A stretch of DNA of 64,000 nucleotides from Gnetum montanum (Eukaryota > Streptophyta > Gnetopsida > Gnetales > Gnetaceae): assembly GCA_015680685.1 (NCBI GenBank), contig MNCI01013673.1:193975-257974 (forward strand), given 5' to 3'. The notes under the pieces were generated by a model, which worked only from the letters and a program-made list of their open reading frames with translations, made no database searches and was not told where the DNA came from. The position numbers were made by a program, and so were the translations under genes. Below are positions 1 to 11,798 of the stretch, piece by piece. Position 1 is the first letter of the stretch. Each line of letters begins with the position of its first letter.

Positions 1-1186
1 GTCCTAGAAAATTTAATTCTAAAATTTTACAAAAAGTGAGCTATTGATCTCTGGCCTTGGTTTTTATTTTAGTGGGAAGAAAATCCCCTTCTTATATAGG
101 TGTAAATATTCAAAAAAAAAGGATGCAACTATCAATATTTTTTAAGACGTGATAATTTATTTGTCTTAAGGTTTGATGGTTATGATACTCTCAAAGTCTA
201 TCTCAAATTGGAAAATGTCTAAAGCCCTTTGAATAGCTCTTAAGTTGATGAGGCTCAATTATCTTATAGGTAAAGGACTATGTTAAGGTTAAAGCTCCTA
301 GAACTTGAAGGAAATAATTTAAAAGATGCCTTTTGATTATTAGCCCATTAAGTTTGAAGAGTCTCTCACATCATAGTAATGAACCACGTAAAAACTCTTC
401 TATTGATTTTGCATTTCAAGTAAGTCATAAGAGAGGCACATATTAAGTTCTAAAATGTACCTTTATTAATTTGAATATTAGCTACTATAAGGAATCTAGG
501 TTTTTTAAAAGGAAGATCAAGTTCAAAAATAGAGATTTATAGTTATTAACCTTAGTTATTAGACCTTCCTAAATCCAAGACACTTCTTAAAATGAATCCT
601 TATTAGCACAAGTTTCTTTCCCAAATTTTATTTGATAGAATCATTTCTCAACTAGAGTATATCATTCTTGTGGGATACCTAGGTCATATTCTAATGTCAT
701 TTCTTATTTTAATTAAGGGAAGATTATAAAAGGGGCAGTAGGATTAATGGTGGCCTACCACCTCTCTCATGATTTAGGGATCATGGGGGCATAAAAAGTC
801 CTATGCTTCTTATGTTTTCAAGACCATCATATCATGGTAATTACATGACTTAATTGAGGGGGCTACAACCTTCCTCTTTATCCCACTTAGAACCATGGCT
901 AGGATGGTTTCCAATGTCAACTTTAAGTTGGAGTGTATGATACTAATATGACAATTGTTATGGGATGTTGTATGTGCTTGTATGAGTGCAACACCAACTA
1001 CTAGTACACAATGATAAAACTAAAGGGTTTAGTTAGTAGTCCTCTTGGTATTCACATAAGTGATACAAGAAAGAGACTAATTGGCTTGAGATGGCATGAT
1101 TATTGTTATGCATTATTGCATCACTTAGGATTATAACCAACTCTCGAGATCCTCACCTTTGTTTTTTGGCATGTTTTTTAGGTTTG
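1..1186. other. Left flank of element A, no gene recognised
   Basis: AT-rich sequence with stops in every frame. I find no protein motif, RNA gene or LTR end in it. It ends at the ATGAT target duplication of element A, so it is the DNA into which A inserted, and it should continue at 32232. It may be a very old transposon remnant, but nothing identifies it. Confidence 0.6.
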
Positions 1187-1191
1187 ATGAT
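1187..1191. repeat. Target-site duplication of element A (left copy)
   Basis: ATGAT lies directly before the TGATGAG end of the 5' LTR. The same five bases follow the CTCATCA end of the 3' LTR at 32227-32231. The match is perfect although about 31 kb separates the copies, and it fixes both ends of element A. Confidence 0.9.
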
Positions 1192-2089
1192 TGATGAGTT
1201 GTAGATTGGCTGTGTTGATGAGGCCTTGTCAATTGGGTTGTGTCAACTAGGTCTTGTCAACAAATTCTTTGATGCATTGACGTGGCCCCATCGACACAAG
1301 GCCTATTCATGCCTATAAATATGTGCAAATATGCCATGTTTTAGGGGATATTTGGTCATAGTTGTAGCTAAGCTCTTACAATTTTTAAATTCAAAAGTTA
1401 AAATATTTTCCTAAGTGTCCACTGCAGGAGTCATTAAGTATACAAATGTTTATTCTAGCATTGTTGTACCTAAGCAGGATAGTATGTGCAACAATAAATA
1501 CGTGCTTCTTGATAAACCTTGTAGAATTCTAGATAGCTTAGATGTTTTATTCATGCATTTAATGTTTTTATTTATTTATTTAATGTTCTTTAGTAATTAA
1601 GCTAATTAAGTAATCAAGTGAGATAAGCTAAATAGCAATTAAGTAAACACATAAGTATGACTGCTTTAAGCATGCTTATGACATTTGATAATCCCAATGA
1701 CACTTAATGCTTGGTAGCCCAACAATGTTATATGAGTTTAGGATGTTTATGACAATTGGGACCAGATACTTATGTTAGGACTAGTTAAATAATAATTAGT
1801 CAATTAAATTAAAGTAAATATTAAACTACTTTATTCTCTATCTTGTTTATTTCAAGCACCAAAATCATACAATAGAAAATGATAAAAATCATGTATCTTA
1901 ATTATACTTAAACCATACCCTTGAGCTTCATGAGCGTAGTTGGGAAGACAACAAATGTTCTCAATGCCCAGTTTACTTCCTAGAGAACTAGTGACCGACA
2001 AACTATGGAGTTCGTAGAATTCAACCAGATCACACATGAACACTTCATGATTCATATAGTTCGATGTAGGGATACCTTGCCAATCATCA
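1192..2089 (+). repeat. 5' LTR of element A
   Basis: Starts TGATGAGTTGTAGATTGGC and ends ATCATCA, followed one base later by the primer binding site. It pairs with the 3' LTR at 31337-32226. The U3 part (1192 to about 1310) is built from TTGATG, TTGAC/GTCAA and GGCC words and leads into a TATA box. The R/U5 part shares blocks with the LTRs of every other element here, such as GGTAATCC and GACCAGATTCTTATG. Confidence 0.9.
1313..1321 (+). promoter_or_regulatory. TATA box of element A 5' LTR
   Basis: CTATAAATA sits about 120 bases inside the LTR. The equivalent position in the 3' LTR, near 31453, reads CTATAGATA, so that copy is damaged. All seven elements have a CTATAAATA-like box at a similar place. 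Confidence 0.7.
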
Positions 2090-2090
2090 T

Positions 2091-2108
2091 TGGTGCCATT
2101 TTCAGGGA
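2091..2108 (+). other. Primer binding site of element A
   Basis: TGGTGCCATTTTCAGGGA begins two bases after the LTR end. It is a decayed form of TGGCGCCGTTGCCGGGGA, which I recall as the tRNA-Asp-type primer site of Athila-group elements. Most changes are C to T or G to A. Confidence 0.75.
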
Positions 2109-2234
2109 CTCTTTTTCTATGGAACACATGCTATCTAGGATTAGTGAACATCATTGGCTGAACCTTAAGGTCAACATCATTCTCACACGTAATATAATTA
2201 CATAAGCACAACAATATTTTATTTGTTTTGCAAA

Positions 2235-3358
2235 ATGTCTTCTTCTCATAGGTGTGATGATGCTAAACTACCAGTCCCTTAATAATGTAAGGTAGTATAT
2301 ACTCATCTAGATGAGTATGTGCTTGATCTCACCTTCATCCTACATTAGGATGAACAACTATGATGGCGTGATATGGAAGGAAACATTGCAATGCCTCCTG
2401 ATCAAACTATGCCCATGATGTTGTTCCAAACATTTAAGAAGTTAAGCATCCAAGATCTTCAAGAGGAGTGCATTTTGCATGATTATGACTATTGAGACTG
2501 CTATCTCACTGAAACACAATGTAGGAGAGATCAACACTAGGAGAAGCATCATGAGTTTGTGAAGGGAAAATGGTTCACCATTCCCTTGTTCTTGCTTAAC
2601 CAAGATGACAATGAGGATCCTCCCTCTGGGGGCTCTCAACATGAAAATTCTCCATCCCTTATTACTGGTCATGGAGGCATGTCCTTGAATTTGTAGTCCA
2701 CTATCAATAATCTACGTTCAAGTAAAGATAGTAGTTAAGGCAAGGGCTTGGACAAGCATTAAGAGGATAAGAAAACTGGCAAATGTGGTAATGAAAACTG
2801 AATGGAAGTTGGAAAATACCATGGTGGTGAAAGTATTTCTCCCTCTTCACCCTCTTCATATGCATTTTCTTCTTCCTCTTCTAGTTTTAAAAAATGCCGT
2901 AGATAGAACAACAGTAATGGAGGTGAACAGGGGGACAACAATACTGATCGCTAGGCCCACAATGAATGAAGGGGTAACAGATGAAATCATCAATGAAAAC
3001 AAAATAATTATGATGATGAGCCTTTACTGGAAACCCAAAGCATGTTAAATATTGCAAAGGCTATAAAAATTCGAACCAAGCATGTGAGAGATAGTCGGAT
3101 TAAGTGCTTAGACATGAACAATATTCCAAGATTTGAGGGATGATATAACTATGATCTGCAAAACCATCTACAAGCCTTTCAAAATGCTTGCGACTTATAA
3201 AAAATTAGAAAATGACTAGCAGAAATTGAAGCTATTCCATAGGATGCTCATCAAGAGGTAGAAAGCTAGTACCAGTCCTTGAAACTAGAACCCATTCATA
3301 GATGGAGTACCATGTTAGAACTATTTAATGACAAATACTTGACATACTCTAGAGTATC
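2235..3358 (+). pseudogene. gag of element A, first part (interrupted by B)
   Basis: The ATG at 2235 opens with MSSSHR, matching MASSHK in element E. Residues of the N-terminal module follow (DEYV, TFILH, WRDMEGNI, MPPDQ), then a serine- and asparagine-rich linker. The capsid-like Retrotrans_gag region starts about 3100 with CLDMNNIPRFEG and runs to a tyrosine- and serine-containing stretch at the B insertion point. Gag forms the particle that packages element RNA in the cytoplasm. Many stops, often TAG, interrupt the frame, so it is a pseudogene. The capsid region resumes at 12625 with NLRRKIEGW, exactly where the uninterrupted gag of E has NLRKYIQGC; this proves the nesting. Confidence 0.85.
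3354..3358. repeat. Target-site duplication of element B (left copy)
   Basis: GTATC precedes the B LTR end and GTACC follows the other end at 12620-12624. Four of five bases agree, and the single difference is a transition, as expected for an old insertion. Confidence 0.8.
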
Positions 3359-4223
3359 TGATGAGTGGTGAGGTACCCCTATGCCCAACCATATGAATCA
3401 CAGGTGTTCATGTGTGATCTGGTTGAATTTTGTAGACTATAATTACTAAGTATGTTAGAGCTAAACAGTGCATGTGTGTTGTCCATTTATTGTCTTCCTA
3501 GTCCCACTTATGGAATGGAATTGTATGGTTAAGTGTGACTGAGGCGTAATATTTTTGTTATTTTATGTTTTATTAAATTAATCACCTAGAAAAAGAATAA
3601 AAGTAAGATTAATTAAATGCTAAGTAAAATATGGTCTAATCTAGCCTAACACAAGTAACCATTCCCACTTTCTAGACACATCTTGAACTTTGTGTAAACA
3701 CTATTGGGTTGTTAATTGCTAATCATTTCTGAGCTACCAAGTGTCACATGTATGTTCGAAGGGGTGATGCTTGTGTATTTTAATGAGTTTCTTAATTAAT
3801 CAAAATTAATTACTACATGAACAACATTAATGTAAATTGCATGAAATCACATATAAATTCATAAGAAAGAAAGTCTCAAGTGCTACAAGGAATGAATCAA
3901 AGAGTTCATCTTTATTGCCAACACAATGGTGTGTTCAGGTACATCAATGTTTGAATAAAGATCCATTCACACTTAGATCTCCTATTCGGGCACCTGGAAA
4001 ATATTCTAACTCTCAAATGAACAAACTACAATAGTTTCGCTACTTGAATACTGAAAACTACTCTCAATCATGCACCCGGGCACTATATTGATAGACCTAG
4101 GAGTAACCCTATGATATCAAATGTATGATATCACATTTTGGATCGTGATATCATGTACCCAATATCATCTACCTAATATTGCAGCAACTCTAATATCGGA
4201 GTGTATGAAAACACAATTTATCA
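3359..4223 (-). repeat. 3' LTR of element B
   Basis: An 865-base copy pairing with 11799-12619. On the minus strand it starts TGATAAATTGTG and ends CTCATCA. The U3 carries several GATATC or GATATT palindromes near 4110-4200. The TATA position near 4090 reads CTATCAATA, a damaged form of the box in the 5' LTR. Confidence 0.9.
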
Positions 4224-4237
4224 TACCCCTACAACTG
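4224..4237 (-). other. Polypurine tract of element B
   Basis: On the minus strand GTTGTAGGGGTA abuts the TGATAAA start of the 3' LTR. The upstream box CTCAAGGACGATTTTTCATT, which precedes this tract in several elements here, is also present. The tract primes plus-strand synthesis in LTR elements. Confidence 0.75.
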
Positions 4238-4573
4238 AATGAAAAATCGTCCTTGAGTATAGAAGAAGAGGAACAAGTCCTTTACAAAATATATTAGGGG
4301 GTGTGGACCATTTGACTTTCATGCAGAGTGACATAGAGAGAATAGATAAATAGAAAAGTGCCTAAGCATACAACATTACAATTTTGTACAAAATTGGATG
4401 TTCATGAAAATAGAAAAGAACACTTATGAATCCAAAGGATATCCAACTCCTCTTATTAATAGAAGAATGAGGAAGAGGTAGAAGAGATCCAGTGGTCATG
4501 AATAATCTCCCATGAGTGATATTATTGCATCCTCCTTGGTGAAGATAGTCCTACTTCTAGTCCATGCTCCCGA

Positions 4574-4583
4574 CTGCAATCAC
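4574..4583 (-). promoter_or_regulatory. Splice-acceptor-like site, relic of ORF-X leader in B
   Basis: The minus strand reads GTGATTGCAG after a T-rich stretch (TTTTTTT). The identical ten bases lie directly before the ORF-X start codon in C (20441-20450). In B an ATG follows eight bases later, but only about 330 bases without a long frame separate it from the polypurine tract. Confidence 0.5.
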
Positions 4584-4924
4584 AAAAAAATTAAGGATTA
4601 GTATATAAAGTATAACATATAGTAGCTAAATACCTTATCTCGTTAGTGATTTTATCTAGCTGAGTTGTGATTGTGAGAGATTGGTTACTTGATAGTGTTA
4701 GTGGAAAGATTGACAAATGGGTTAAGTAAGAGAAGCTAAAGTTTAGAAAAAACTTAACACAAGGAATACTAGAAAGAGGATATTCATAGAAAATAAAAAA
4801 AAGGAGTTTACTAAAAATAGTTGTGAAGGTGCATACAATTGGATGGCATGGATAGGGTAAATAAAAAGAATTTAATTGTAATAATGTCTAAGGGTAAATA
4901 AATTAACTTAACAAAACCAAAAGA

Positions 4925-4987
4925 TATGCAAGTGGGTCCCCCCCCCCCCCCAAAGTAGGCACAGGCCTTTTATGCCCTTGCATAATT
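4925..4987 (-). other. Conserved non-coding block, copy in B (with C14 tract)
   Basis: On the minus strand it reads TATGCAAGGGCATAAAAGG, then CCTACTTTG, a run of 14 G, then ACCCACTTGCATA. A, C, D and F have the same block at the same place, with GGGGAGG or similar instead of the G run. Upstream, AGCCCACAAACTCCTT is shared with A. Confidence 0.75.
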
Positions 4988-5435
4988 TCAAACCAAGGAG
5001 TTTGTGGGCTCCATGGATGATTAATGGTTACAAAACATTAAGTAAAAAAATCTAAAAGTAACTAATTGAGAAACCCAACACATCAAACCAGAACATTAAA
5101 TCAAAACATGAAACTGGTAGTGAGGTGAGGCATGAAAAGCATAGATGGATAAGAGAGAGAATGGACTGGAGTTCCTAATTATGGTTACATGAAGTCCTTT
5201 GTGGAGTTTTTGATTAGATGACTTGGTAGGATCCATCCTTAGTCTAGATCAAAACTAACCACTTTTAGTGACTTTGCATCAACATTCTAAAACTAGTCCA
5301 TTCCCTGAGACACAAGAATACTCTGATAAAACAACCACCATTCCAAATTGGAGATAAAGTAGGAAGTGAAAAAGGGCCTTAGTTAGAGGAGACAAGACAA
5401 CTCCCATAACAAGTGCTTGTAGCCCTTTTTATTTG

Positions 5436-5598
5436 GTTTAAGGGGTGTGCTTTGAATTCCCATGTTTTTTCTGAATGGGAACCACACCATGCAAAGGCCC
5501 ATGCATTTTTCACATTTATTTTTTCTAAGGGATGTGCTTTGAATCCTCATTTCTTTTTTTTCTTGAATGAGGACCATACCATGCAAGGACTTATTTGA
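5436..5598 (-). repeat. Tandem duplication within B non-coding tract
   Basis: Two diverged copies of about 85 bases, each holding GTGCTTTGAAT and CCATGCAAGG on the plus strand (about 5439-5505 and 5522-5590). Element A has one copy, near 26860-26920. This explains small open frames of similar sequence on both strands here, which I do not regard as genes. Confidence 0.7.
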
Positions 5599-6299
5599 CT
5601 TCCTATTGTGGAATGATGCAAAATGGTGAGAATCTCACAAGAACACTCCAGCACACAGGAAAATAGAAAAGCATAAAGAATACCACATCTATTTGAAGCC
5701 ACACCCTATCTAAACCTTTGATTCTTTCCCAATTTCAAAAACTACACAAGTTAAAAATTTATTAAAGTTGCATTAATGAAGAAGGGACTACACGTTTCCA
5801 AAACAAGAAAAACCATAGAGTATGTGGATGGGTGGATGATGTGGGCTCACTGCCTATTACATGAAAAGAAACCATGTCCCAGTCATTAGTAATGACATTC
5901 AAAGTCAGAAACCAGACATCAACAATCAAATTACAAATGAAACATACTACCATCGAGTAGCACATTACCATTGTACTTGAAACCTTATTAGTAGAAAGAG
6001 TAGAGAAATACATCAAACACAAGAAGATATAAAAGAAAGTAAAATATTATGCAATAAATATCAAATATATTAACAATGGTGTAAAACAAAAACGTAGAAA
6101 AGATTAATAAACTGAAAAATAAAAAGATGCAAAACAAATATGTAAAATAAAGAATATGAAAACAAAAATTTGTAAAACCAAAAGAAGTGTAAAATGAAAA
6201 AACATCAAAAGAATGAGAAGCCAAAAAAAGTATTAGTATGGATGGCCATTTGTCCCATTCTTGAGTTGGAAGGGGAAGATCCAAAAGATTGAGCATGGT

Positions 6300-6830
6300 T
6301 GTCCATCTAGCAAGTTGTTTCTTGAGTTGGTTGGCTTGGGCTCATGAAAAGGTTTTACTTGTTGGATCTTGACTAGTTGTTTCTTGTTTGGGCTATTAGG
6401 TTTCTAGATGATCATGGCCTTATGTGAACAAGTCTCATCAATAATGTAAGGTCCTTCCTACAATGTTTGAAATTTGGTTCATTTGGGTACATGTGCAAGA
6501 TTCCAATAGAGAACTTGTCTCCTGGTTGAAACTTGACTTTTCTAATGTTGAGGTCATGGCATTTCTTATTGAATGCCTTATGAGTTTCGTTGGATGATAG
6601 GGCCATTAATCAATTTTAATCTAGCAAGTTGAGATTCATTAATCATTCTTTCTATGCTAGACTTAGATTTAGGTTAAGATCATAGGTTGTAGAGAGTGTA
6701 CAGATCTCAAATTGGATGGGCAGTGTTGGTAGTTTTTCATACATGAGCTCATAGGGATAATAAGCTATGGGGAGCTTCTATGTGGAGAAATAGGCTCAAA
6801 GGGCATCATTTAATATTATAGCCAATACAA
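6300..6830 (-). pseudogene. Integrase C-terminal remnant of element B
   Basis: On the minus strand the frame reads FST, a stop, KLP, YELMYEKLP, then ALSSNETHKAFNKKCHDL, KVKFQPGDK and PNFKHCRK. These match the tail of A integrase at 25690-26030 (WAYYSMWKLP, YELVYGK, NKKCHDLRI). Immediately upstream the sequence is still the end of RNase H. The HHCC zinc domain and the D,D-35-E catalytic core, about 300 codons, are therefore absent and the junction lies near 6815-6830. The remnant cannot catalyse integration. The frame closes with a MDNHAQ-like stretch like that after the A pol stop. Confidence 0.8.
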
Positions 6831-7330
6831 GGAGAGATTCATCAGGAAATTGATTAGATAAAGGCTCTCTTTCTCCTTTTCATCCCATATTAGTTATGAT
6901 AAGTGATACATGACCACATTATCCACACCTTTTCAATCTACCATCATGAGATTGAACTCTTGAAAAATCATGAGCCACCATATGACATGGGGGCTCATCG
7001 TTGGTTTATTCATAAGAAACTAGATGGAACTATGATGTGTGTGCACAAACACTTTATATCCAAGCACATAGTGCCTAAACTTCTCTAAGGAAAACACCAC
7101 TACCATCAACTCCTTTTCTGTGGTACTATACTTTAGCTGTGCACCTGCAATGCTTTGGCTTATGTAGTGAATGTAATATGGATGTTTTTGATCATCCATC
7201 TGCATAAGCATTGTCCCCAACACATAGTTTGATGCATTGGTCATCACATGAAATGGTTTGGACCAATTGGGTGCTTGAAGAATTGGGGTTTCAACAAGCT
7301 TCTACTTTAGTTGCTAAAATGTTGTTTCAC
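6831..7330 (-). pseudogene. RNase H domain of element B
   Basis: The clearest stretch lies at 7020-7247 and includes MTNASNYVLGTMLMQ, HPYYIHYISQSI, STTEKELMVVVFSLEKFRHY and VFVHTHHSSI. This is the RNase H fold typical of Ty3/Gypsy pol, which removes RNA from the RNA-DNA hybrid. After about 7020 stops appear, and the sequence runs through an IIHTFSI-type region to the integrase deletion junction. It follows RT directly, the normal pol order. Confidence 0.85.
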
Positions 7331-8470
7331 ATGCAAGGGTCCAAATAAACGATGCATTCTTCTTTGTCGATTCCACAAATGGCTTAGTGGTTTTGGAAAA
7401 ATTCTTGATGAAGTGCTAGTAGTAGCCAGTATGACCAAGGAATGATTACACTTCTTTAACTATTTTGGGTTGGTGGGTGATTCCTTGGATGACCTTTATT
7501 TTTTCAAGGTCCATCTCAATTCCTGCTTTTGAGATACAATGGCCCAATACTATGCCTTCCTAGACCATAAGATGGCTCTTTTACTAATGGAGACAAAGGT
7601 TTATTTTGACACATCATTTTAACACCTGCTCAAGATAGTCCAGGGCTTTCTTGAACATAGATCTATAGGTAGAAAAGTCATCCATGAAGACTTCTACCAT
7701 GCTACCAATCTGTCATTCAAAAATTTTGAGAACTAATCATTGGAATGTGGTTGGCGCATTACATAGAGCGAATGACATCTATCAGTAAGCAAATGTTCCC
7801 CAAGGACCTGTGAAAGTTGTCTTTGCTTGGTCCTCTAGTGCAATTCAAATTTGGTTATAGCCACTATAACCATCCAAAAAGTTGTAATAGTAGTGCCCAG
7901 AAATGGTGTCTAGCAGTTGGTTGACAAAAGGCAATGGAAAATGATCTTTAAAAGTTGCCATGTTGAGTAGTCGAAAATTGATGCACATCCACCATTTTCC
8001 TCCTTTCTTAGTTAAGATCACAAGTGGACTAACCCACTCACTATCTATGATAGGGTAGATGAATTCTGCCTTGAGGAGTTGTGTTCAATCTCCTCTTTGA
8101 GAATTTGCTTTAATTTGGGATTCAAATGCCATTGTGGCTGTTGTTTTGGCTTAATGGTGGGGTTGATTATATTCAATGCTAGCATATCCTTGGCTCTATC
8201 CTAGTGAGCTCAAAATATGACTAGGCAAAGGTTGCTGACCATTTTTTCACAGATTTTATCAACATTTTCTTTTGTTCTATAGCAAGCTTGGCATTAATGA
8301 TGATCAACCTTCCATTTTTCAAGAATACATACTCCATCCCAGCTGGTAGTGTCTTCAATTCAAGGTGTTCTTATCTAAAATTGTCAGGAATCTTAAACTC
8401 TCCCCAATTAACATCATCATTTGCTCCTTTAGAGAGTTGGTGATGAAATTGCTTGAGTTCATCCATACTT
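7331..8470 (-). pseudogene. Reverse transcriptase of element B
   Basis: Minus-strand reading gives conserved RT landmarks: ELTRIEPRICQHH near 8250, a VPKKDG-like region near 8020, DGYSGYNQI near 7850-7870, and the catalytic box FMDDFSTY near 7672-7690. FMDDF is the Athila-group form of the YxDD motif; both aspartates are present. Frameshifts and stops, largely TAG, break the frame, so no product is expected. The domain would copy element RNA into DNA in the cytoplasmic particle. It lies between protease and RNase H, as in the other pol copies here. Confidence 0.85.
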
Positions 8471-8649
8471 GCAACATATTCATATGTTAGGCCCTCAGTA
8501 AGTTTCATGCATAATGTACTACTGCTAGAATCAACTGTCAGCCACTAGCTGCATTCTTATTTTGTGGCTACTACATACAAGCATCTTTGAATTTTAGCTT
8601 CTAGTGCACACTACTTGCATGCAGAGATAGATGTTCACTTTACTAACCA

Positions 8650-9160
8650 TAACTTCTACACACAATGGCACCTTGAATTGTTGTATGTAATACATGGAAC
8701 CCTCTTCATCTTAATCTTTCCAAACTCATTTTCTTTTGATATCTCTAAGAAAAGATCTCCAATGCCCATTTTGATAATAATGGTGCTTAACCATGCCCTT
8801 CCCATAATAATTACGAAATATCCCTTATAGTTATCCACCTTAATTACTAGGAAGTCGGTGGGATATGACCATCCACAAATGGTGGTTACAATGTCTTCAA
8901 CTAATCCCAATGGAATAGTGATGGGCTAGTCTACCAATTTTAGCCAAATGTTACTCTTCTTCAAGGGAGGAAGGTTCCACATTATGTACATTTCATGCAA
9001 GATTAGATTAACACTTGAACTAGAATTAAGAAGATATTTACAAGGCTTATTCCCAGAAATTTGAAAATATATTAGGGAACTCTTAGGATCAACTAAATTT
9101 CTAGGTAGGTTACTAGATCGAATCCAATTAGATACAACATGGGTCAACATTACAATATAG
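8650..9160 (-). pseudogene. Retropepsin-like protease of element B
   Basis: A frame from MLTHVVSNWIRS (9150) to RVPCITYNN (about 8670), with one TAG. It has the retropepsin arrangement: the active-site loop LLxSGSSVNLI, then GRAWLST, which corresponds to the second conserved region. The active site reads LLNSSSS: the catalytic aspartate is replaced by asparagine and DSG is lost, so the protease is dead. The family cuts the Gag-Pol polyprotein. In A the same frame runs from gag into protease, and this is probably ancestral here too. Confidence 0.85.
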
Positions 9161-11640
9161 ATTCAAGAGGGATTTTGGTTTGAAGGGGACTCAGATAGAG
9201 GTGAGACAGAGGAAGGTGGAGGAGTAGGGTTACCAACCACTGATGTGTCTGAGGGCTTTGGTGAACTACAAGGTTAGAAGAAGGATCTTTTCTTTGTTTG
9301 TGGTTCCAACTTGCTTAATGGGTTGATTGATTGCAGATTAACCACCCTTGTAGCGTTCCTTTGCTATGGTTGGGTAGGTAGTTCACCATGCATGGATGGA
9401 GCAAGTGGTAGCTATGCAGGAGATGGAGGGATAGGTGCAGGAATATGAGGTGCATGAGGATAATAGGTGGCATCCCTCCTTGGATAGAATGATTGGTATG
9501 CTTCAGGAGGGTAGTGGTGAGGTTGGTAGGCAACAACATGATTAGAGGAGTCCCTTGGAGATGAAGGTTGTTGAACATAGTAACCATAAGGATTTGGTTG
9601 CCAGTAAGGGTACTACTTTCTTGTAGGTGGCAATGTCCATGATTGTGGTTATTACCATTGCTGGTACAATTTGTAAGGTTGTAGTGGAGTTCCAGTTGGA
9701 TAGTACTACTATGGTTGGTGGAACTTTCAAGGATTTCCTTGTGGATAAGGTAATCTTTTGGGTGTTTGCTTTTGTGCAATTTGTGGATGTAAGGCATACA
9801 CCCCAGATTCCTACAAGTGTGACATAATTGGGTAAAATCCCTTGGGATATTCATACTAGTAGATGTCATACCCACCATCATCATCTAAGTCACTATCTAT
9901 AACCATATCTATTGTAGCCATTTTACCGTTACTCTTAAATATAGCATGTTTAGCTTTGTTACGTCTTCGGTGCTCATGTTCACTACTTTGCTCCTTGGAC
10001 TCTTTAGAAATTTTTAAGATAGCCTAAAACCTATTGTTCATGGAATCCGATAATTGATCAACCTTAGCCATGATTTTAGATTACAATTTCTAGAGTGGTA
10101 AGGTTTTTTGATTAACCACCTCATCTCTGGTTAATTCATCCTCACTATCACAAAATCGAATCCCCCTTTTACAAATAGAAGGGTCCCTATTGTATTCCTC
10201 TATACTTTCTCATTTTCTCAATTCTTCCTCCTCCATGGCTACCTGCTCAATTAATTTTTGGATCCAACGGGTGCTTAACTCTGTCAATCTCCCTTGAGCA
10301 TAGATGCAAAGGGTTTTCCTTATTTTAGACTACAACCCATCTATGATATGATGAAGTTAATCAAGGTGAGAGTATCCATGCCTAGGACACCTATGCAACA
10401 GAGAGTAGTATTGATCAATAGCAACATCCAAGGGCTCATAATTTCTTTGTTTTCATCCTTGAATCTTCTTCCTTGGGAGTATGTTTGATATTTGTTATTA
10501 AACAATTCCAACATCGTACTCCACCACCTAATTGATTTTTCTTCTAAGGATCAATACCAATTTTTTGCTTCCTTTATGAGTGTCCTTGGAAATAATTTCA
10601 ACTTTTGCTAATCAATTTCAATATTCTACAAGGCACATGCATCTTGGAAGGCTTGGAGATGATTTTGTGCATCAACATTGTATTCTCCCTTAAACTAAGG
10701 AAACTTGTTCATGTCTAGCCTTTTCATTTTGCAATCCTTCATGTGCCTTGTTGGAATTCTCATAGCCTCTGTAATATTTAACGTGCCCTGAGTGGCAAGT
10801 AGAGGTTCATCAAGGCCATGGTAATGGTGCCCACGATGTTCTCTACTAGCCTTTCTTTCTTCATGATGGATCTCTCTAGATTTCCCAAGTCTTTGGTCAT
10901 GACTGTCCCGATGATTCCTTCTATTGTTTTGGTCCTATTAGTCACCTTCATCATGGTTATTCCTTTTGCGGTTATGATTTGAGCCAAATGAAGAAGAAGA
11001 AGATGATGATGAAGGGGAAGAAGAAGGAGAACTTGCTTTGCACTGACACCTATCACCTTTCCTTCAATGATTGCAACCATGATCATGATCGTGATCTTCT
11101 TTTTCTCCTTTATCTTGAATTGCTTATCTAGATCCATTTTTATTATTGGATTCATTTTAACTAGAACTTGGATTATGAATTGTGGATTATACATTCTGGT
11201 TGAGGGCTCATTGAACAAATTCAAAGAGAGGAGAATCACTAAAGAAGTGCTTTCCTCCATCAAATAGGCCAAGCAAAGGTGGAAAAGTGTTTGATCCCTT
11301 GCCCTTCACAAGTTTGTGTTGGTGCTTTAGCTCACGGTTCCTTAATCTTTGTGCTTCAGTGGGATGATAATTCCTTGAGTCAGGATCTTGCATCTTGTAT
11401 TCTTCATGAAGATGTTTAAGCCTATGTCGTGTGAGTATTAGTTGGAGCATTGTTGGAATAGATTGATCAGGTGGCAACATGATGTTGCCTTTCATGTTAC
11501 ATCATTGCAATGGTTCATCTTGATGAAAGATGAAGGTGAAGTCTAGTACATACTCATTGGGATGAGCATATACCACCTAGTATTGCTGAGGCACCTGGAT
11601 TGCCCCAGGCGGAGATGGGCTCTTGTGAAAAGAAGAAATT
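9161..11640 (-). pseudogene. gag of element B
   Basis: The start codon is ATT at 11638-11640 where E has ATG, followed by SSFHKS. The N-terminal module is recognisable (HPNEYVLDFTF, NIMLPPDQSIP, HEEYKMQD, YHPTEAQRLRNR; 11208-11580). A serine/arginine/glutamate-rich linker covers about 10780-11200, and the capsid-like region about 10100-10760. A degenerate zinc-knuckle stretch near 9800 ends LGCMPYI and is followed by a proline/tyrosine-rich region. Multiple stops and frame changes make it a pseudogene. Length and order match the gag of A and E. Confidence 0.8.
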
Positions 11641-11779
11641 TTATGCTAATGAACTTATAGGCAATGTGTAGTTAAGGTTTAATTTAATAATTTTTACATT
11701 CGTAAGATTTGACTCTTAGGGTTCGAACAACAAGGTTACTAAGTTTCACTCAGTTTAGATAGTGCATGTAGAACTACAG

Positions 11780-11797
11780 TCCCTGGCAACGATGCCA
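11780..11797 (-). other. Primer binding site of element B
   Basis: Minus strand TGGCATCGTTGCCAGGGA, one base after the 5' LTR end. It differs at three positions from TGGCGCCGTTGCCGGGGA, the type I recall for Athila-group elements. Confidence 0.8.
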
Positions 11798-11798
11798 A

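Larger units (their letters stand above)
4238..6299 (-). other. Post-pol non-coding tract of element B
   Basis: Corresponds to the tract between pol and ORF-X in A, C, D and F. It holds a T-rich run on the minus strand near 6020-6230, a tandemly duplicated stretch at 5436-5598, the conserved block at 4925-4987 and a splice-acceptor-like site at 4574-4583. No coding sequence of ORF-X follows. Short open frames here are not conserved. Confidence 0.75.

Noticed and set aside
5383-5598. Overlapping open frames on both strands with similar sequence
   Set aside because: They arise from a tandem duplication in the non-coding tract of B and are not conserved as protein.
5988-6296. Hydrophobic open frame of about 100 codons that looks like a membrane protein
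   Set aside because: It is a translation of the T-rich tract that follows pol in every element. The frame is not conserved; only the base composition is.
9315-9884. 189-codon minus-strand open frame as a separate gene
   Set aside because: It overlaps the zinc-knuckle and tail region of B's gag in a shifted frame. The gag-like reading matches other elements; this one does not.
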